64,000 nt of DNA from assembly GCA_018820925.1 (NCBI GenBank), contig JAHJNJ010000041.1, positions 1 through 64,000 of the forward strand. The letters are read 5' to 3'. The notes under the pieces are model-generated. The model did not search any database, was not told the DNA's origin, and worked only from the letters and a program-made list of their open reading frames with translations. The DNA is from Gammaproteobacteria bacterium (GTDB lineage: Bacteria > Pseudomonadota > Gammaproteobacteria > Burkholderiales > Gallionellaceae). Below, piece after piece: positions 17,817 through 25,812 of this stretch. A program made the position numbers and the translations under genes. Position 1 is the stretch's first letter; the number at the start of each line of letters is the position of its first letter.

Positions 17817-19040
17817 TCACTTCACCATCTGGTTCATCTGGATGATGGGCAGCAGGATCGCCAGCACGATCAGCAGGACGACCGCGCCCATGAACAGGAT
17901 CAGCAACGGTTCGAGGATGGAGGTGAGCGCGGTGGTGAAGCCGGAAACTTCCTGCGTCTGCTGTTTTGCGACGCGATCCAGCATGGTGTCGAGACGGCCG
18001 CTCTGCTCGCCGCTGGCGATGAGGTGCACCAGCACGGGCGGGAACAGGCCGGAAACGGCCAGCGCGCGGCTCAGTGTCACGCCTTCGCGCACTTTCATGG
18101 CGGCATCTTCCAGCGCGCGGCGCATGGGCAGGTTGGTGACCACGCCGCAGGCGGCATTGAGCGCGGTGAGCAGGCCGACGCCGCTGCCGACCAGGATCGA
18201 CAAGGTGCTGGCCATGCGCGCCGTGTTGCTGCCGCGGATCAGCTTGCCGACGATGGGCAGGCGCAATAGTCTGAGGTGAAACTGGAAGCGAATTGCTTCA
18301 TTCTGCAGGGCGCGTTGCGCGGCGAAGCCACCGACCACAAAAATCGCAATCAAATAGAGCCAGGTGGCGGAGAGGAAATCGCTGACCAGGATCAGCCCGC
18401 GCGTGAGCAATGGCAATGCCTGGCGCGTCTGCTGGAACACTTCCACCACCGACGGCACCACAAAGATCAGCAGGCCGCCGACCACAAGCGTGGCAACGAG
18501 GATGACGATGGCGGGGTAGACCATCGCCAGACCGACTTTTTGCTGCAGCGCCTGTTGCGCTTCCGAGTAGCTGGCGAGCTTGTCCATCACCGTGGCGAGT
18601 TCGCCGGACGCTTCGCCCGCGTTGATCAGCGCGCGGTGTATTTCGGGAAACGTGGCGCGATGTTTTTCCATGGCGCGCGCCAGCGTGTTGCCGGCCAGCA
18701 CTTCCGAACGCATCGCGGCGATGACCTGACGCATGGCCGGGTTGTCGCCCTGCTCGATCAACACCGCCAATGCCTGTTCCAGTGGCAGGCCCGCTTCGAG
18801 CAGCGTCGCGAGCTGGCGCAGCATGAGACTGACTTCGGACAGCGGGATACGTTTGCGGAACGGCAGGCTGATATCGCGCGAGGCACCTTTTGCGGGTGTG
18901 TCGGACAGCGCATTCAGTTCGACCACGAACAACCCGTTCTCGCGCAACTGCGTGCGCGCGAGCCGGGCCGAGTCGGCTTCGATCATGCCGTTGCTGGCTT
19001 TGCCTGCTGCGTCTAGCGCGTTGTAGTGGAATGCGGCCAT
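17817..19040 (-). CDS. gspF: Type II secretion inner-membrane platform protein GspF
   Basis: 407 residues with two T2SSF domains (about 70-195 and 270-395) and three membrane helices (around 170, 220 and 375). Family segments are clear: LRQLATLLEAGLPLEQAL, LINAGEASGELATVMDKLA, and in the second copy HLIASGEQSGRLDTMLDR. The N-terminal MAAFHYNALDAAGKASNGMIE is typical of GspF. It anchors the GspE ATPase. Unusually it is separated from gspE by a small gene and about 400 bp of repeats, and from gspG by three exported-protein genes. Confidence 0.96.
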   Translation of the reverse strand: MAAFHYNALDAAGKASNGMIEADSARLARTQLRENGLFVVELNALSDTPAKGASRDISLPFRKRIPLSEVSLMLRQLATLLEAGLPLEQALAVLIEQGDNPAMRQVIAAMRSEVLAGNTLARAMEKHRATFPEIHRALINAGEASGELATVMDKLASYSEAQQALQQKVGLAMVYPAIVILVATLVVGGLLIFVVPSVVEVFQQTRQALPLLTRGLILVSDFLSATWLYLIAIFVVGGFAAQRALQNEAIRFQFHLRLLRLPIVGKLIRGSNTARMASTLSILVGSGVGLLTALNAACGVVTNLPMRRALEDAAMKVREGVTLSRALAVSGLFPPVLVHLIASGEQSGRLDTMLDRVAKQQTQEVSGFTTALTSILEPLLILFMGAVVLLIVLAILLPIIQMNQMVK

Positions 19041-19057
19041 GATTGATATTCAATAAT

Positions 19058-19106
19058 GTAGGGTGCGCTTGCGCACCAAAGTGTCTGGTGCGCAAGCGCA
19101 CCCTAC
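19058..19106. repeat. GTAGGGTG-type palindrome 1
   Basis: Perfect 20-bp arms GTAGGGTGCGCTTGCGCACC with a 9-bp centre. It lies 18 bp upstream of the gspF start. One of three elements in the window with GTAGG(A/G)TG outer ends. Confidence 0.9.
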
Positions 19107-19128
19107 GTTTTAGAAGCCAAAACAATTA

Positions 19129-19339
19129 GCCACAGAGAACACAGAGTACACAGAGAAAGTATTTTCCGTCATTCCGGCGCTGGCCGGAATCCAGCTTGTC
19201 AAAAACCGGCGCGCTATGCGCGCCACTGGATACCGGCTTGACCGAAGGTCAGTCTATCCTGAGCCTGTCGAAGGGCCGGTATGACGAGGCTTGCAGTGTT
19301 CGTTCTGGTTTTCTCTGTGGTCTCTGTGTCCTCTGTGGC
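19129..19339. repeat. Nested repeat with CCACAGAG ends
   Basis: The ends GCCACAGAGAACACAGAG... and ...CTCTGTGTCCTCTGTGGC form a near-perfect 30-bp inverted pair. Inside is a second widespread palindrome (GTCATTCCGGCG...GGCCGGAATCCAG and TACCGG...CCGGTATGAC) together with GAGCCTGTCGAAGG. It appears to be a repeat inserted within a repeat. The interval 19041-19446 holds only such elements. Confidence 0.85.
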
Positions 19340-19365
19340 AAATGGGTTTTGAATCTCAGTAATGT

Positions 19366-19443
19366 GTAGGATGGGTTGAGCGTAGCGATACCCATCATTT
19401 TTCAACATTGGCGATGGGTATCGCTACGCTCAACCCATCCTAC
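19366..19443. repeat. GTAGGATG-type palindrome 2 with 31-bp perfect arms
   Basis: Arms start GTAGGATGGGTTGAGCGTAG and are 31 bp long, perfect, with a 16-bp centre. The outer right end is 3 bp from the stop of the small unknown gene at 19447. Confidence 0.92.
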
Positions 19444-19446
19444 GAG

Positions 19447-19689
19447 CTAGGACTGATATTTTCCATTCTTTATGTCGTTTACCAAGCCGGCAAGATCGGC
19501 AATGGTGCATATCTGCAGATCATCCAAGCGTCTATCACTTTCGTTTGATGGATAAATTTCGACGGCGGTAGAGTTGTCAAAAAATATCTCGATACCATAT
19601 TTCACAAACGACATGGGGGTCCTTGCCATCCATCCGTTGTCAATCAAATGCTGTACCTTTTCTTCGAAAGGGTCACAGAGTTTAGTCAT
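19447..19689 (-). CDS. Small conserved-looking protein of unknown function
   Basis: 80 residues, soluble, acidic, no signal peptide. The sequence starts MTKLCDPFEEKVQHLIDNGW and has FVKYGIEIFFDNSTAVEIYP, a plausible small alpha/beta domain. I do not recognise a family. It lies 23 bp downstream of the gspE stop on the same strand and directly before the repeat block that precedes gspF. Its base composition is less GC-rich than the gsp genes, which hints at acquisition, possibly with the repeats. It could be a chance insertion and not a secretion component. Confidence 0.6.
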   Translation of the reverse strand: MTKLCDPFEEKVQHLIDNGWMARTPMSFVKYGIEIFFDNSTAVEIYPSNESDRRLDDLQICTIADLAGLVNDIKNGKYQS

Positions 19690-19712
19690 TTTCGATCAGC
19701 TCATTTTGTCGC

Positions 19713-21203
19713 TCAATCCCGCGTAACCCGAATCACTTCTTCCAGCGAAGTATCCCCCGACACCACCCAGCGCAGCCCATCATCGCGCAAATTCAGCATG
19801 CCGCTCTTCATTGCGTAGTCGCGCAGGTGCTGCTCGCTTTCGCGCGAGTGGATCATGCTGCGCAGGTGTTCATCCACTTCCAGCAATTCGTAAATGCCGG
19901 TACGTCCGCGGTAGCCGGTCTGGTTGCATTTGGGGCAGCCGACGGGGCGGTAGATCGCATTCGGTTTGCCGAAGCGCGACAGCAGCGCAAGTTCCGCTTC
20001 ATCCGGCGCATAGGCTTCGCGGCAATCCGGGCATAGGCGGCGCACCAGGCGTTGCGCCAATATGCCGACGATACTGGACGAGAGCAGGAACGGTTCCACG
20101 CCCATGTCGGTGAGGCGGGTGACGGCGCTGACGGTGTCGTTGGTGTGCAATGTTGCCAATACCAAATGTCCCGTCAGGCTGGACTGCACGGCGATCTGCG
20201 CGGTCTCAAGGTCGCGGATTTCGCCGATCATGATCACGTCCGGGTCCTGGCGCAGGATGGCGCGCAGCGCGCGCGCGAAGCTCATTTCGATGCGCGGGTT
20301 GACCTGGGTCTGGCTGATGCCGTCGAGGTCGTATTCCACCGGGTCTTCCACCGTCATCACGTTGGTGGTGGTGGCGTCGATGCACGCCAGTGCCGCATAT
20401 AAGGTGGTCGTCTTGCCGGAACCGGTGGGGCCGGTGACGAGCACGATGCCGTGCGGTTGTTTGGTGAGGCGCAGCATGGCTTCGAGCGACTTGGCTCCCA
20501 TGCCGAGTTTGGTGAGGTCGAGGCGTCCTGCTTCCTTGTCCAGCAGGCGCATCACCACGCGCTCGCCGTGCCCGGTGGGCAAGGTCGAAACGCGCACATC
20601 GACGGGACGACCCGCGAGGCGCAGCGCGATACGACCATCCTGCGGCAGGCGCTTTTCCGCAATGTCTAGATCGGCCATCACCTTGATGCGCGACACCATC
20701 GCGGCATGCAGCGCGCGGTGCGGTTCGGCGATGTCCTTCAGCGTGCCGTCGAGACGGAAGCGCACGACGGAGCGCGTCTCGAACGGTTCGATGTGGACAT
20801 CGGAAGCGTTGTCGCGCACGGCCTGCGCCAGCAGCGCGTTGATCATGCGGATGACGGGGGCGTCGTTTTCGGATTCGAGCAGGTCGGCGGATTTGGGCAG
20901 GTCGTGCAGCAGCATGGATAGGTCCATGTCCTGTTCGGCATCGTCGAGCAGCATGGCGGTGGATTCATCGGCCTGCGAGTAAGCGTCGCTCAGGATGCGT
21001 TCGAACTCTTCCGCATCGACCAGCGTGGCATCCACCGGCAACGCGAACTGGCGCATGACTTCGGCGATGGCTTCGGGTTTGGCGTTGCTGCGTACCGCCA
21101 GCGCGGCGCGGCCGTTGCAGTCCGTCAGCACCACGCCCTGCGTCTTGGCGAAGGTGTAGGGCAGGCGGCGCGCGGCGCGGCGGTTGATCGCGGTCTGGGT
21201 CAC
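19713..21203 (-). CDS. gspE: Type II secretion ATPase GspE
   Basis: 496 residues beginning with GTG at 21203, which overlaps the gspD stop (GTGA). The N-terminal T2SSE_N domain is followed by the ATPase core: Walker A GPTGSGKTTT (about residue 263), Asp box MTVEDPVEYDL, Walker B MIGEIRDLETA and His box LVLATLHTND. The zinc-binding tetracysteine is intact (CPDC and CPKC about 35 residues apart). It powers pseudopilus assembly on the cytoplasmic face, bound to GspL and GspF. Confidence 0.97.
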   Translation of the reverse strand: MTQTAINRRAARRLPYTFAKTQGVVLTDCNGRAALAVRSNAKPEAIAEVMRQFALPVDATLVDAEEFERILSDAYSQADESTAMLLDDAEQDMDLSMLLHDLPKSADLLESENDAPVIRMINALLAQAVRDNASDVHIEPFETRSVVRFRLDGTLKDIAEPHRALHAAMVSRIKVMADLDIAEKRLPQDGRIALRLAGRPVDVRVSTLPTGHGERVVMRLLDKEAGRLDLTKLGMGAKSLEAMLRLTKQPHGIVLVTGPTGSGKTTTLYAALACIDATTTNVMTVEDPVEYDLDGISQTQVNPRIEMSFARALRAILRQDPDVIMIGEIRDLETAQIAVQSSLTGHLVLATLHTNDTVSAVTRLTDMGVEPFLLSSSIVGILAQRLVRRLCPDCREAYAPDEAELALLSRFGKPNAIYRPVGCPKCNQTGYRGRTGIYELLEVDEHLRSMIHSRESEQHLRDYAMKSGMLNLRDDGLRWVVSGDTSLEEVIRVTRD

Positions 21204-23308
21204 GGCTCTTTATTTAAAGGGTCGATACTGGTCGAGGCTGCGGGGGCGCTGGCCGCGTCTGCGGTGGGTGCCGCAGACGGTGCGCTGGCGGCATCGGTGA
21301 GCGGAGTTTCTGCAGCAGGCGCCTTGACGGGGGGAACCTTGTCTTCGGTATTCGCCGGCGGCAAGGCCTTGTCCTTGTCGTCGTTGGGCAGGATCAGGTG
21401 ATCGGGCATGCGTGCGTCCTGGCGCAGTTTGCTCATCTGTTCGTAACGTTCGTCGGTGAGCTTACGATAGCCGTCCGACTGATACATGATGTAGGGGCGG
21501 ATGAATACCATCAGGTTGGTTTTGGTGTGCTGCCGCGTTTCGTAACGGAACAGGTTGCCGAGCAAGGGGATGTCGCCCAGCAGCGGCGTTTTGCTGGACA
21601 CATCGTTGACCGAATCCTGGATCAGGCCGCCGAGCACGACGATCTGGTTTTCGTCCACCAGGATGTTGGATTCGATGGAGCGCTTGTTGGTGATGAAGCC
21701 CGCCGAGGTGGTGGCCGAAGCGACCACGCTGGACACTTCCTGGTACACCTGCAATTTCACCGTGCCGCCCTGCATGATTTGCGGTTTGATCTTCAGCGTG
21801 AGGCCGACGTCCTTGCGCTCGATGGTTTGGAACGGCGATGCGGTGGTGGAGGAGCCGGTCTGCGCATACGATCCGGTGATGAACGGCACGTTCTGGCCGA
21901 CCACGATCTTGGCTTCCTCGTTGTCCAGTGTCATCAGGTTGGGCGCGGACAGGATGTTGGCGTTGGTGTCGGTCTCCAGCGCGCGCGCCAGCATGCCCAG
22001 GTTGAGGATGGTCGTGCCGTCCACCAGCGTGGTCACGCCGTTCACGAGCCCGATGTTCAGGCCTTGTCCGACCGTGGTGATGTCGCCCGAGGCACCGATG
22101 ATATTGCCGGTCGTGCCGAAATTGGTGCCGCCGATGATATTGCTTCCGCTCTTGTTGATGCCGGTCAGGTTTTGCCACTGCACGCCGAATTCGGCGGCCT
22201 TGTCTGCCGTCACTTCGACGATGAGCGCTTCGACGAATACCTGCGGGCGGCGCACGTCCAGTTTTTCGATAACGGAACGGATGTTGTTATAGATGGGTTC
22301 GGAGGCGGTGATGATCAGCGCGTTGGATGAGGTGTCGGCCTGGATGATGCCGCCGCCGGAGGGGGCGGAGCTGGCGACCTGACGCACATTGCCCGGTGTG
22401 TTCGGTGTGTTTGCCACGGGGGCGGACGTGTCGCCGCTCAGCACCGAACTCAGGGTTTGTGCGAGCTTGGTGGCGTCGGCGTTTTTCAGTTGCACGACAT
22501 GGATGTTGCCGGGCGTGTTGGCCGCGCTGTCCAGTTTGGCCACCAGTTCCCTGACGCGGGCGACACGGCCGGGATTCCCCGAGCGCAGCAACAGGGCGTT
22601 GGTACGACTGTCCGCCAGCAGCACGAAACGCTGGTTGTCGTCGCCGCCGGTTTGCGTGGCCGTGGCTTCCGGCATCAGCTTGTTGATAACGTTGGCGAGA
22701 TCGACCGCCGAAGCGTGCTGGACGGGAATGAGTATGGGCGCATCGGCACTGGGCTGGTCGATGGAATCGATGAGTTTCTCGATGCGCCTGATGCTGCTGG
22801 CGTAATCGGTAATCACCAGCGCGTTGCTGGCCGGATAGGCCACCACCACATTGTTGGGCGCGATCATGGGGCGCACCACATTGACCAGTTGCGAAGCGGA
22901 TTCGTATTTCAGCACAAACACGCGGGTGACCAGTTTGTCGCCGCGCCCCTGCGCCAGCGAGTCGACGTGCAGCTTGGCATCGGCTTCGGGAATGATCTGG
23001 GTCACGCCGTTCGCTTCCACCGCGGCATAGCCCTGCAGGCGCAAGGCGGAGAGCAGGATGTCATAACCCAGCGCGGGCGAGACCGGTGTCGCCGAGACGA
23101 TGTTGATGGTGCCTTTTACGCGCGGATCGACGAGAAAGTTCTTTTTGGAGATTTGCGAAATGGCGCGGATGACTTCCTGGATATCGGCGTTGACGAAATT
23201 CAGCGAGACCAGTTCTTCTTCCTTCTGCTTTTCCGCATGACACGGCGTTGCGATGAGCAGCGCCAGGCTGAATACCAGCAGGGTGCGTCGCATAATGGTG
23301 TAAATCAA
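21200..23308 (-). CDS. gspD: Type II secretion outer-membrane secretin GspD
   Basis: 702 residues. A signal sequence (RRTLLVFSLALLIATPCHA) precedes N0 (LNFVNADIQEVIRAISQIS), three N domains, and the secretin core (VPFITGSYAQ, KIKPQIMQGG, VLGGLIQDSV, PLLGDIPLLGNLF). The C-terminal about 50 residues are Ala/Pro-rich (to DPLNKEP), perhaps a pilotin-binding tail or linker. Two starts are possible: TTG at 23308, overlapping the gspC stop with AGGGG just upstream, or ATG at 23293. It forms the outer-membrane pore. Confidence 0.96.
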   Translation of the reverse strand: MIYTIMRRTLLVFSLALLIATPCHAEKQKEEELVSLNFVNADIQEVIRAISQISKKNFLVDPRVKGTINIVSATPVSPALGYDILLSALRLQGYAAVEANGVTQIIPEADAKLHVDSLAQGRGDKLVTRVFVLKYESASQLVNVVRPMIAPNNVVVAYPASNALVITDYASSIRRIEKLIDSIDQPSADAPILIPVQHASAVDLANVINKLMPEATATQTGGDDNQRFVLLADSRTNALLLRSGNPGRVARVRELVAKLDSAANTPGNIHVVQLKNADATKLAQTLSSVLSGDTSAPVANTPNTPGNVRQVASSAPSGGGIIQADTSSNALIITASEPIYNNIRSVIEKLDVRRPQVFVEALIVEVTADKAAEFGVQWQNLTGINKSGSNIIGGTNFGTTGNIIGASGDITTVGQGLNIGLVNGVTTLVDGTTILNLGMLARALETDTNANILSAPNLMTLDNEEAKIVVGQNVPFITGSYAQTGSSTTASPFQTIERKDVGLTLKIKPQIMQGGTVKLQVYQEVSSVVASATTSAGFITNKRSIESNILVDENQIVVLGGLIQDSVNDVSSKTPLLGDIPLLGNLFRYETRQHTKTNLMVFIRPYIMYQSDGYRKLTDERYEQMSKLRQDARMPDHLILPNDDKDKALPPANTEDKVPPVKAPAAETPLTDAASAPSAAPTADAASAPAASTSIDPLNKEP

Positions 23309-23880
23309 GGTCTTCCCCTTATCAGTTCGCGCTGCTGCTGTTGCAGCATCCTTTGTTGCTCCGGTGTAAGCTGGTCCAGCAGTTGTCCGCCTGCCGGGGG
23401 GACAGTGAAGCCGCGCACCGGGGCCTGCGGCATGCTGTTCGCCGGGGTGATGCCGTCACTTGCCGCAGGTGCCTTGCTCAGGTCGACGCGTTGCCGTACA
23501 CCGTTGCGCTCCAGAATGACATAGTCGGGCTGCGTCTCGACCAGGCGCACGCCCGGCACAACTTCCCCGCCCAGCCCCACGCCGATCTGCCCGGTATCTG
23601 TCATCAGCACGGCAAAGCCGTTCTTGCGGCTCGCAAAGATACCGATGGGCCGGATACCGTTGAGTGAAGCGGACGATTCGGTTGTGTTGACGGTGCCGAA
23701 TAGCTGCTCGGCCTGCGCCGATTGTGCTGCAACCGTCGTGCCGGGAACGGCATGTTCGGCGGGCGCAAACAGCACCCAGACATGTTTCGCCAGCAGCAAT
23801 GTCGCCAGCAGGCCGCTCCAAAGCGGCCAGTTCATCCAGAGCCTGGCGGGCGCTGCAAAGACTTTTTTCCCAAAAGACAT
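23305..23880 (-). CDS. gspC: Type II secretion protein GspC
   Basis: 191 residues: short cytoplasmic tail, one membrane helix (about 17-35, WPLWSGLLATLLLAKHVWV), and a periplasmic HR domain containing LFGTVNTTESSASLNGIRPIGIFAS and VLMTDTGQIGVGLGGEVVPGV, the T2SSC core. There is no C-terminal PDZ domain; the protein ends in a Gln-rich helix (LTPEQQRMLQQQQREL). GspC links the inner-membrane platform to the GspD secretin. It is the first gene of the secretion locus, with an 81-bp gap to the metal permease gene upstream. Confidence 0.92.
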   Translation of the reverse strand: MSFGKKVFAAPARLWMNWPLWSGLLATLLLAKHVWVLFAPAEHAVPGTTVAAQSAQAEQLFGTVNTTESSASLNGIRPIGIFASRKNGFAVLMTDTGQIGVGLGGEVVPGVRLVETQPDYVILERNGVRQRVDLSKAPAASDGITPANSMPQAPVRGFTVPPAGGQLLDQLTPEQQRMLQQQQRELIRGRP

Positions 23881-23961
23881 GCGCTATTCCCATATTTCGG
23901 GGGGCGAATATAGCATACCTGTTGTTACGCGGATGCAGGCAGGATGGACTGATCGGGAGGT

Positions 23962-24708
23962 TCAGGCCCGGGTTTTGGTGAACAGCATGAGGCCGCCGCA
24001 CAATGCCATCGCCCACACGATAGCCGCGCCCGTCGGCAAGTCGAACCAGACGGACAGCAACAAGCCCAGGGCATAGCCCGCAATGCCGACCGCAAACGCA
24101 AAAATGTAACGTCGCTTGGTCCGGCGATGGGTCGCCAGCGCAGGGACGATCAGGCTGGCGAACACGAGGTAAATGCCGACCAGTTGCACCGAGGCGGTGA
24201 TGGCGAGCGCGAACACGGCATAGAAGCCGAAATTGCCGAGGTGCTGGCGCAAGCCTTTCCAGATCGCGAGCAGCACGGCGGTGAGCAGCGCGGTGGCGAT
24301 GAGTTGCGTGTTGCTCACCCAGAGTATCTGGCCGACCAGCAAATCCTTGAGATGTTCACCCGCATGCACATCATGGCTCATGAGCAGGATGCCGAGGCTG
24401 GCGGAAAGCACAAAAGTCAGGCCGATGGCGGCTTCCTTCACGTCCGGCACGCGCCGCTCTATCCAGGCCAGCAATGCCGCGCCGCACAGCGCGCTGGCCG
24501 CCGCGATGAGTTGCACCAGCAACGGCTGTTCGGTGAGATCGAACAATCCCGCGATGACCACGCCGAGGCCCGCGATCTGCGCCACGGCCAAGTCGGCGAA
24601 AATCACCCCGCGCTGCAACACGCGCATACCGAACGGGATGTGCGTGGCGAGCACCAGCAGGCCGGCGATGAAGGCGGGGAGCAAAATGTCGAGTTCGATG
24701 GTGCTCAT
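23962..24708 (-). CDS. Metal ABC transporter permease (ZnuB family)
   Basis: About 248 residues from the ATG at 24708 (MSTIELDILLPAFIAGLLVL). Seven to eight hydrophobic segments and the ABC-3 family motif region (RGVIFADLAVAQIAGLGVVI; AFALAITASVQLVGIYLVF) identify a Zn/Mn/Fe-type permease. The final residues end in MALCGGLMLFTKTRA. The gene follows the periplasmic binding protein gene across a palindromic repeat. No ATPase (znuC) is in the cluster, so the transporter must use one encoded elsewhere or be non-standard. Confidence 0.88.
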   Translation of the reverse strand: MSTIELDILLPAFIAGLLVLATHIPFGMRVLQRGVIFADLAVAQIAGLGVVIAGLFDLTEQPLLVQLIAAASALCGAALLAWIERRVPDVKEAAIGLTFVLSASLGILLMSHDVHAGEHLKDLLVGQILWVSNTQLIATALLTAVLLAIWKGLRQHLGNFGFYAVFALAITASVQLVGIYLVFASLIVPALATHRRTKRRYIFAFAVGIAGYALGLLLSVWFDLPTGAAIVWAMALCGGLMLFTKTRA

Positions 24709-24730
24709 GGGGATCCCTATTTTCAATCAC

Positions 24731-24811
24731 GTAGGGTGGGCACGTTTCATGTGCCCACGCGGAAAATATATTGTGATGCCCGCGTGGGCACCAAAAACGT
24801 GCCCACCCTAC
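24731..24811. repeat. GTAGGGTGGGCACG-type palindrome 3
   Basis: Outer arms GTAGGGTGGGCACGTTT/AAAACGTGCCCACCCTAC with a further inner pair (GCCCACGCGG/CCCGCGTGGGC). It fills the gap between the metal-binding protein and permease genes. Confidence 0.85.
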
Positions 24812-24812
24812 A

Positions 24813-25709
24813 TTATTGCAACCCTGACAGCAGACGTTGAATGGTGTCGTCAAACATCGCAAACAGATCAGTCGCCTGCGCCGTTCCTCCAACCGTGTAG
24901 GGCAACAACACGGCGGGAATATGCGCGCGTTCCGCGATCCATTCCGATGGCCGCTCGTTCTGGTAGGCCGCACGCAACACCATGCGCGCCGGATGTTGTT
25001 GCAGATCGTTCAGCACTTTGCCCAGCCAGGCGGCGCTGGGTTCCATGCCGGGCTTGGGTTCCAGTTCGGCGACTTGTTTCAGTCCCAGCCAGTTGTTCAG
25101 GTAGGGAAAGCCTCTGTGCTGCACGACGACCGGCACGCCTTTGAGCGGTGCGGCCTGCTGTTCCCATTTCGCAATTGCCGCGCGCCACTGTTGCATAAAG
25201 TCGGCGAGACGTTGCCGGTATTCGGCGGCGTTGGACGGATCGAGCTGGATCAGGCGCTGGCCGAGCGCTTCGGCGACCGGCAGGAAATTGCGCGGGTCGG
25301 TCTGGATATGCGGATTGCCCTGCGCGTGCACGTCACCCTCGCTGCGATCCAGCCGGGCAGGCACTTCCAGCATGTGCACCACCGAGGCGGCTTCGAAATA
25401 TCCGGCAGCGCCGGGTTGCACCGAGTTGTTGCCGGATTCGCGCAGCACCACAGGCAGCCAGCCTGTTTCCAGTTCGGCACCGGTGCACACCACCAGTTTG
25501 GCCTGGCGTGCCCTGGCGATCAGGCTCGGACGCGCTTCGATGTGATGTGGGTCCTGCAGTGCACCGGTGGCCGTGTACAGACTGACTTTATCGCCCGCGA
25601 GTTGTTGCGTGAGCGCCGCCCATTCGGGTTCGCAGGCGAAGACGTTGAGGGCGGCGTGGGCGGTGGTGCTGAGCAGTAGCAGCGAAATAATGTAGAGAAA
25701 TTTTTTCAT
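24813..25709 (-). CDS. Periplasmic metal-binding protein of an ABC transporter (ZnuA-like)
   Basis: 298 residues with a signal peptide (MKKFLYIISLLLLSTTAHA). The cluster A-1/ZnuA fold is indicated by NVFACEPEWAALTQQLAGD at the mature start and by three His-containing positions at the usual metal-ligand places: DPHHIEARPS, NPHIQTDPRNF, and QHRGFPYLNNWLGL. It captures Zn2+ or a related ion in the periplasm and hands it to the permease. There is no long His-rich loop. The gene is upstream of the permease gene, separated by about 100 bp holding an inverted repeat. Confidence 0.88.
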   Translation of the reverse strand: MKKFLYIISLLLLSTTAHAALNVFACEPEWAALTQQLAGDKVSLYTATGALQDPHHIEARPSLIARARQAKLVVCTGAELETGWLPVVLRESGNNSVQPGAAGYFEAASVVHMLEVPARLDRSEGDVHAQGNPHIQTDPRNFLPVAEALGQRLIQLDPSNAAEYRQRLADFMQQWRAAIAKWEQQAAPLKGVPVVVQHRGFPYLNNWLGLKQVAELEPKPGMEPSAAWLGKVLNDLQQHPARMVLRAAYQNERPSEWIAERAHIPAVLLPYTVGGTAQATDLFAMFDDTIQRLLSGLQ

Positions 25710-25730
25710 GGAAGATCCTTATGTTTTTGT

Positions 25731-25745
25731 GAATGCAATGCATTC
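25731..25745. promoter_or_regulatory. Operator-like palindrome upstream of the ZnuA-like gene
   Basis: GAATGCA-A-TGCATTC, a perfect 7-bp-arm palindrome 22 bp upstream of the gene start. It could bind a metal-responsive repressor such as Zur, but it does not match a motif I can assert. Confidence 0.35.
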
Positions 25746-25746
25746 C

Positions 25747-25810
25747 ACCCTCTCCCCCAGCCCCTCTCCCGCACGCGGGAGAGGGGTGCGCGTTAGCGCG
25801 GGAGAGGGTG
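25747..25810. repeat. CACCCTCTCCC palindromic repeat
   Basis: Outer pair CACCCTCTCCC/GGGAGAGGGTG and inner pair CCCCTCTCCCGC/GCGGGAGAGGGG. It lies between the outer-membrane protein and ZnuA-like genes and may act as a transcription attenuator. Confidence 0.85.
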
Positions 25811-25812
25811 TC

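Noticed and set aside
19214-19408. 64-codon frame within the repeat block
   Set aside because: Its peptide is the well-known spurious translation of widespread repeats (for example VIPALRQAQDRL), not a gene.
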